From an uncultured Eubacterium sp. (GTDB lineage: Bacteria; Bacillota; Clostridia; Lachnospirales; Lachnospiraceae): 64,000 nt of DNA. Position 1 is the stretch's first letter, and each line of letters begins with the position of its first letter. The DNA lies in contig CAMEWO010000005.1 in the NCBI GenBank assembly GCA_945946665.1, positions 38,299-102,298 on the forward strand. The letters run 5' to 3'. This document shows, piece by piece, positions 60,694 to 64,000 of this stretch. The notes beneath the pieces were generated by a model, which saw nothing but the letters and a program-made list of their open reading frames with translations, did not search any database and had not been told where the DNA came from. Position numbers and translations under genes: made by a program.

Positions 60694-61052
60694 ATGCATC
60701 CTTTACTGATGAATTGCTGGTTATCATTATACCTCGCCACATAATCAGCACTGCCACCTAATAACACAATCAAGGCAGCTAGCTTTTGAAGATGAATCAT
60801 CTCTGCCATTGCAATACCTAATACCGTCTTTGCCATCTGACAATTATCAACCGATAACATAGTCTCATTGTTAATATACTGTGAAATTGCAGACAATTCT
60901 GATACCGATCCACAGTAATCAATACTCAGAAGATTGGCATACCTCTGGTTTTTCTCCCTAACCTGTACTGAAGGATATGGCAAATCAAGCATTATAGGTC
61001 TTACGTTGGTAAAATCGCATGTGTTAACTAATATTTTTGACTTATTATCCAT
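60690..61052 (-). CDS. Ferritin-like (rubrerythrin/Mn-catalase-type) protein, truncated
   Basis: About 120 residues. After an unstructured start with P-Y-P-S-V, helix one has Y-C-G-S-V-S-E-L-S-A-I-S-Q-Y and helix two has M-A-E-M-I-H-L-Q-K-L, giving the E-x-x-H metal motif, then L-G-G. Complete relatives continue with two more helices; here the frame stops after S-K-G-C-I, and a fragment of the last helix follows in the next frame (60595-60693). ATG 61052 has GGAG nine bases upstream. Probably a broken gene; a short functional form cannot be excluded. Confidence 0.6.
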   Translation of the reverse strand: MDNKSKILVNTCDFTNVRPIMLDLPYPSVQVREKNQRYANLLSIDYCGSVSELSAISQYINNETMLSVDNCQMAKTVLGIAMAEMIHLQKLAALIVLLGGSADYVARYNDNQQFISKGCI

Positions 61053-61110
61053 GTAACCCTGCTCCAAATGTTTTGCTATTATGACTTTTCCTTAACAGTT
61101 AAAACCATCG

Positions 61111-61803
61111 TCATACATAGAACTCTTCCATATCATCCAGCCTCAAACAACCAAGTCTGGATTCTGGAATATCAATACAACATCCACAATCAATAGCAAT
61201 AAATCCGTCTGCATGTTCAATCTTGATGTGTTCCTTATGCCTGCGAAGTTCCTTAATGTACCTTTCTATCTCTTCATCATTACCTCCATGAAAATACACT
61301 ACTGGTGTATGTCCAATAATCAAGGTTCGCTCCACAAGCGGATTTGGTGTATTAAGCTCTGGTCTTGTCCATACTGCACTATACATATTGTCCGCAGGAA
61401 AACCATGAACCATATGAAACTTCTGACCATTCACTTCAGTCTCAATAAAGGATGGCAGATTTGTAAGGAACAAACTAATCTCGTTTCGTTCTTTATCATT
61501 AAGAGACAGATACTTTGAATATGTTACCTGACCACCATTTTGCCACCATAGATTCAGATTTGCCCATCTCGATATTATTCCTTTAGAACAAATTGTATCA
61601 ATCGCCATTAATTCATGGTTTCCCATAATCATATGAACATTCGTCCGTTTCATAATATCTTTAAGAATCTCTATACCATGCATACCTCTGTCGATAACAT
61701 CTCCAATAACATAAAGCTCGTCTTCGTCAGAAAAATCTATAGCTTGCAACATTCCATTATACTTATCCAATCTCCCATGAATATCTGACATTACATATTT
61801 CAT
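61111..61803 (-). CDS. Calcineurin-type metallophosphoesterase
   Basis: 230 residues. S-D-I-H-G near residue 7, G-D-V-I-D-R-G near 34, G-N-H-E near 61, and H-x-x-H-G-F with G-H-T-P near 130-165 make a complete PPP-type serine/threonine phosphatase or Ap4A-hydrolase-like active site. It may act on proteins or dinucleotides; sequence does not decide. AGGAGG precedes the ATG. It lies 58 bp before the ferritin-like remnant. Confidence 0.9.
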   Translation of the reverse strand: MKYVMSDIHGRLDKYNGMLQAIDFSDEDELYVIGDVIDRGMHGIEILKDIMKRTNVHMIMGNHELMAIDTICSKGIISRWANLNLWWQNGGQVTYSKYLSLNDKERNEISLFLTNLPSFIETEVNGQKFHMVHGFPADNMYSAVWTRPELNTPNPLVERTLIIGHTPVVYFHGGNDEEIERYIKELRRHKEHIKIEHADGFIAIDCGCCIDIPESRLGCLRLDDMEEFYV

Positions 61804-61941
61804 GTATATCCCTCCTAAATATATAACTGTACATCAATTATTTGATGTAACTAAATTATAGAAGGTATTTTCCAGAAATGTGTCTCCTGATAGCCGACAA
61901 TTCTATCTTAATGAAATAAAGGCACTCTCTTATACATGATT

Positions 61942-62256
61942 TTATCCCTCATATCCCTTTGGATACTTAATGTCAATAATTGGACGTTCATGTGAATTAG
62001 ATACTTTTACTTTCATAATCGCTTTATGACATTCTATAAGCTGGTCTCTTATCCCTTCCAGATATTCCTTACTCTGTGGAACCACATATTTTTCGCTTCC
62101 TGTTTCCAGAAGCTGAATATACCAATTGACCAGTTCTAATTTGCCAAGACAATATGATGATATCATCATCTTGTCATTTGAATCTTTAATTGCTTCTGTT
62201 TCAATCTGAATATACGCCACCAGGTCATAAGAAATCTTCTTTAGTTTCTTTTTCAT
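61942..62256 (-). CDS. Unknown 104-residue helical protein
   Basis: Basic N-terminus M-K-K-K-L-K-K, then mostly helical segments with no membrane span and the ending I-D-I-K-Y-P-K-G-Y-E-G. A fragment of this tail is repeated at 60536. GGAGGG precedes the ATG. Divergent to the XRE gene at 62445, so the gap of 188 bp holds both promoters. I do not recognise the family. Confidence 0.6.
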   Translation of the reverse strand: MKKKLKKISYDLVAYIQIETEAIKDSNDKMMISSYCLGKLELVNWYIQLLETGSEKYVVPQSKEYLEGIRDQLIECHKAIMKVKVSNSHERPIIDIKYPKGYEG

Positions 62257-62347
62257 TATAAAAGCCCTCCAATCTTGCTTATTATCTGACGCTTACACAT
62301 AATTTGTTTTGATACTCATTAATACTTTTGGTTAAAATGAATAATAT

Positions 62348-62384
62348 CATCAGCACCTCATTACGTCAACATCAATACCTCATT
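62348..62384. promoter_or_regulatory. Paired direct repeats between divergent genes
   Basis: CATCAGCACCTCATT (62348-62362) and CATCAATACCTCATT (62370-62384) differ at two positions and are 22 bp apart, two helical turns. A looser copy (GATACTCATTAATAC) is at 62311. They lie upstream of the XRE regulator and may be its sites. A TTAACT-18-TAAAAT promoter follows at 62401-62430. Confidence 0.5.
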
Positions 62385-62444
62385 TAGATATTTCATTGTA
62401 TTAACTAACTCCATTAAAATAATCCATAAGAAAGGGGTGTTTAT

Positions 62445-62780
62445 ATGGACTATAAGAGGTTAGGCAAAAGAATCCGTGAAGAACGGATTAAGTTAAATCT
62501 TACGCAGGCGCAGCTTGCAGAAGATATCGACATATCTGATACCTACATGGGTGCCATTGAGCGTGGTGAGCGAAGTCTCACTTTAGATACACTTGTAAGA
62601 CTTGTTAACAGGCTTGGTGTAACTGTGGATTACATGCTGTCTGACTCTGTTACAGACAGTGATTCCAATATAATCGAACAATTTAAACAGATTGTTGATT
62701 GCCAGCCTTTGGAACGTAAGGAAATGGCACTTAATGTATTGCGCACTATTTTCTCATATTTTGAAAGCAGCGATAAATAG
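62445..62780 (+). CDS. XRE-family transcriptional regulator
   Basis: 111 residues. HTH_3 at ~5-62 with R-I-R-E-E-R, L-T-Q-A-Q-L-A-E-D, and S-D-T-Y-M-G-A-I-E-R-G-E-R-S-L, L-x-T-L-V-R-L. The ~45-residue tail is helical and has no recognised domain. AAAGGGG precedes the ATG. It is the only plus-strand gene in the last 20 kb and divides the unknown genes to each side. It is followed by ~180 bp with a convergent terminator and nothing else. Confidence 0.9.
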   Translation: MDYKRLGKRIREERIKLNLTQAQLAEDIDISDTYMGAIERGERSLTLDTLVRLVNRLGVTVDYMLSDSVTDSDSNIIEQFKQIVDCQPLERKEMALNVLRTIFSYFESSDK

Positions 62781-62921
62781 CACTACTTTAAACTTGTTAA
62801 ATTACGCTGAAAATATACCTCCTGTACCTTTATATCAAGATAGCTTTTCTATTGACATGATAAATAAATCAATTTACTTATCTGTTACAGTTGCATTATA
62901 AACTATTTTTTATATAATAAA

Positions 62922-62938
62922 GTCCCCTCAAGGGGGAC
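62922..62938 (-). terminator. Terminator after the 62960 gene
   Basis: GTCCCC and GGGGAC pair around a five-base loop, followed by TTTATTATAT on the minus strand, 21 bp past the stop. Confidence 0.7.
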
Positions 62939-62959
62939 AAAGAAATCTCATCAAACTTT

Positions 62960-63889
62960 TCACACAAATAGAATACCCGATATTTTTTCATCACTTGATA
63001 TATCTGAGTCGTTGAGCTTATTCCACAAATCACAGCCTTTTTTCTCATCTCCTGCCACAATTTCACTAATCTTTTCCAGGATAACATCTTCCGTAATAGA
63101 CAAATCCGGTATATAAGTATCTGCAGTATATAAAACAGATATCCTTGGATATATCGTATCACCCATCATCCCGTGTTTTACTGCTCCCACTTTCCAGCTC
63201 CCGTCCTGTCTTCTGATTAATGCCTGCAGACAACAACAATCACGATTATCCCCTATCTTAAGCATAACGAACTTTTGCTTATGTCCAAATGGATAATTAT
63301 CAGCTATCAGAATATCTCCCGGCTTATAATGTACTGGGATGCTTAGCTCTCCATCAACGCAGCCTTCATGAAAATCACTGCTAACATCAAATTCTGCATA
63401 ACATAGCTCATCATCAATAATGTAATAATCACAAGTATCCTTGTAATATCCCTCATCCTCTTTCATCCAAAGATTGATTACATACCAGTGATTCAAATTC
63501 TTTTCAGCTTTCTTGAATTCAGAGTCTTTTCTAATAAATCTCATTGCCACATCATACGAAGAGAATATTCCATGCATCCACTCATCTGATTCCCCATCAT
63601 GTTCATGCAGAGAATACTCATATACGACAAAAACAGCATTCTCAGAATCCATTAGTGAAAATGCTTCATCAATGGATTCCCGATACTTCAGCCAATACTC
63701 CCATAATGCCTTCCGATTCCCGAGATGTTCCATATTTTCAAGTTCAAATAAAGCTTCACGTTTCCTTTGAAGTGGAGCTTTAGCATAAAAAATAATGTCA
63801 GCCACTTCACTATCACTAATGGGCTCATTCTTTAAATACTCCCGGAGGCTCTGAACCGGAATAAATTCATCTATATAATTATTAAACAT
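62960..63889 (-). CDS. Unknown protein, distant relative of the 58676 gene
   Basis: 309 residues, soluble and acidic. N-terminal ~60 residues follow the same pattern as the gene at 58676. A central part has W-M-H-G-I-F and C-D-Y-Y-I-I-D, then Y-K-P-G-D-I-L-I, a segment like a small beta-barrel. ATG 63889 was chosen because GGAGG lies six bases upstream; it overlaps the stop of the next gene by 8 bp. Function unknown. Relation to the 58676 gene is inferred from pattern, not an alignment score. Confidence 0.65.
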   Translation of the reverse strand: MFNNYIDEFIPVQSLREYLKNEPISDSEVADIIFYAKAPLQRKREALFELENMEHLGNRKALWEYWLKYRESIDEAFSLMDSENAVFVVYEYSLHEHDGESDEWMHGIFSSYDVAMRFIRKDSEFKKAEKNLNHWYVINLWMKEDEGYYKDTCDYYIIDDELCYAEFDVSSDFHEGCVDGELSIPVHYKPGDILIADNYPFGHKQKFVMLKIGDNRDCCCLQALIRRQDGSWKVGAVKHGMMGDTIYPRISVLYTADTYIPDLSITEDVILEKISEIVAGDEKKGCDLWNKLNDSDISSDEKISGILFV

Positions 63890-64000
63890 TGTATTCCTCC
63901 ACATTATCTGAAGCCTCATATAGTTTTCTTAGTTCCTCAAAATACTTGAATATTCTTGTGCGATGAAATCGCACTTCCGGAAATCTGGAAATCAGATGTC
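63882..64000 (-). CDS. C-terminal end of an unknown gene
   Basis: The frame enters from the right edge and ends at TAA 63882-63884. The visible 38 residues are rich in Arg, Glu and aromatic residues (R-F-P-E-V-R-F-H-R-T-R, then K-Y-F-E-E-L-R-K-L-Y-E). It overlaps the start of the 62960 gene by 8 bp, so the two are coupled. Too short to classify. Confidence 0.55.
   Translation of the reverse strand, partial: HLISRFPEVRFHRTRIFKYFEELRKLYEASDNVEEYNV

Overview
The window reads as chromosome of an AT-rich, spore-forming-type Clostridia, most likely a gut Lachnospiraceae. Evidence: strong AGGAGG-type ribosome binding sites, sigma-A promoters, tRNAs without encoded CCA, a SCIFF peptide (ranthipeptide) locus beside secDF, a hexuronate operon fed by a TRAP transporter, and a rhamnogalacturonan-acetylesterase-like enzyme (pectin lifestyle). 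The genus cannot be fixed from the sequence alone. Almost all genes lie on the minus strand. No rRNA, prophage, IS element or CRISPR array is visible.

Layout. 1-4.1 kb: start of a SleC-like cell-wall protein, a prolyl-tRNA editing-like protein, a Dabb protein, and an amidase with a SPOR domain facing an unknown membrane-anchored protein. 4.1-8.8 kb: folA, ptsI, a membrane GDPD and a CmpB-like membrane protein. 8.9-12.2 kb: icd and asnB, divergent. 12.2-14.3 kb: a 336-bp inverted repeat, a DUF4143-type ATPase with an iterated upstream motif, and a pair of hairpins whose loops are complementary. 14.3-23.9 kb: hexuronate locus (TRAP dctPQM, YcxB-like protein, histidine kinase, AraC-type response regulator, second solute-binding protein, uxuA, uxuB). 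24.0-29.8 kb: recJ, secDF, SCIFF maturase and the 48-residue SCIFF precursor. 29.9-31.9 kb: AEC transporter, thiD, tRNA-Leu(UAA). 32.1-36.9 kb: a CheX-REC protein, then an operon of histidine kinase, NfeD, FloA and LytTR regulator. 37.1-41.4 kb: TetR/ABC/permease operon, membrane XRE protein, AAC(3)-like acetyltransferase. 41.4-42.4 kb: candidate type I toxin-antitoxin locus, GC-rich palindromes, tRNA-Leu(CAG). 42.4-56.8 kb: HPr-like protein without the active histidine, cardiolipin synthase, gltD, gltB, lipid kinase, beta-CASP RNase, SGNH esterase, sfsA and an SPFH protein. 57-64 kb: accessory-looking cluster with an S41 lipoprotein, unknown proteins, a zinc-ribbon miniprotein, patatin, broken ferritin-like gene, metallophosphoesterase and an XRE regulator.

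Connections. icd (2-oxoglutarate), gltBD (glutamate) and asnB (asparagine) form a nitrogen assimilation set. The TRAP importer, its own sensory system and uxuAB make a self-contained uronate uptake and degradation unit. The SCIFF peptide, maturase and secDF make a conserved clostridial neighbourhood. The most unusual observations are the 336-bp palindrome after asnB, the kissing-loop hairpins after uxuB, the toxin/antisense locus at 41.5-41.85 kb, and the two-component system wrapped around nfeD-floA.
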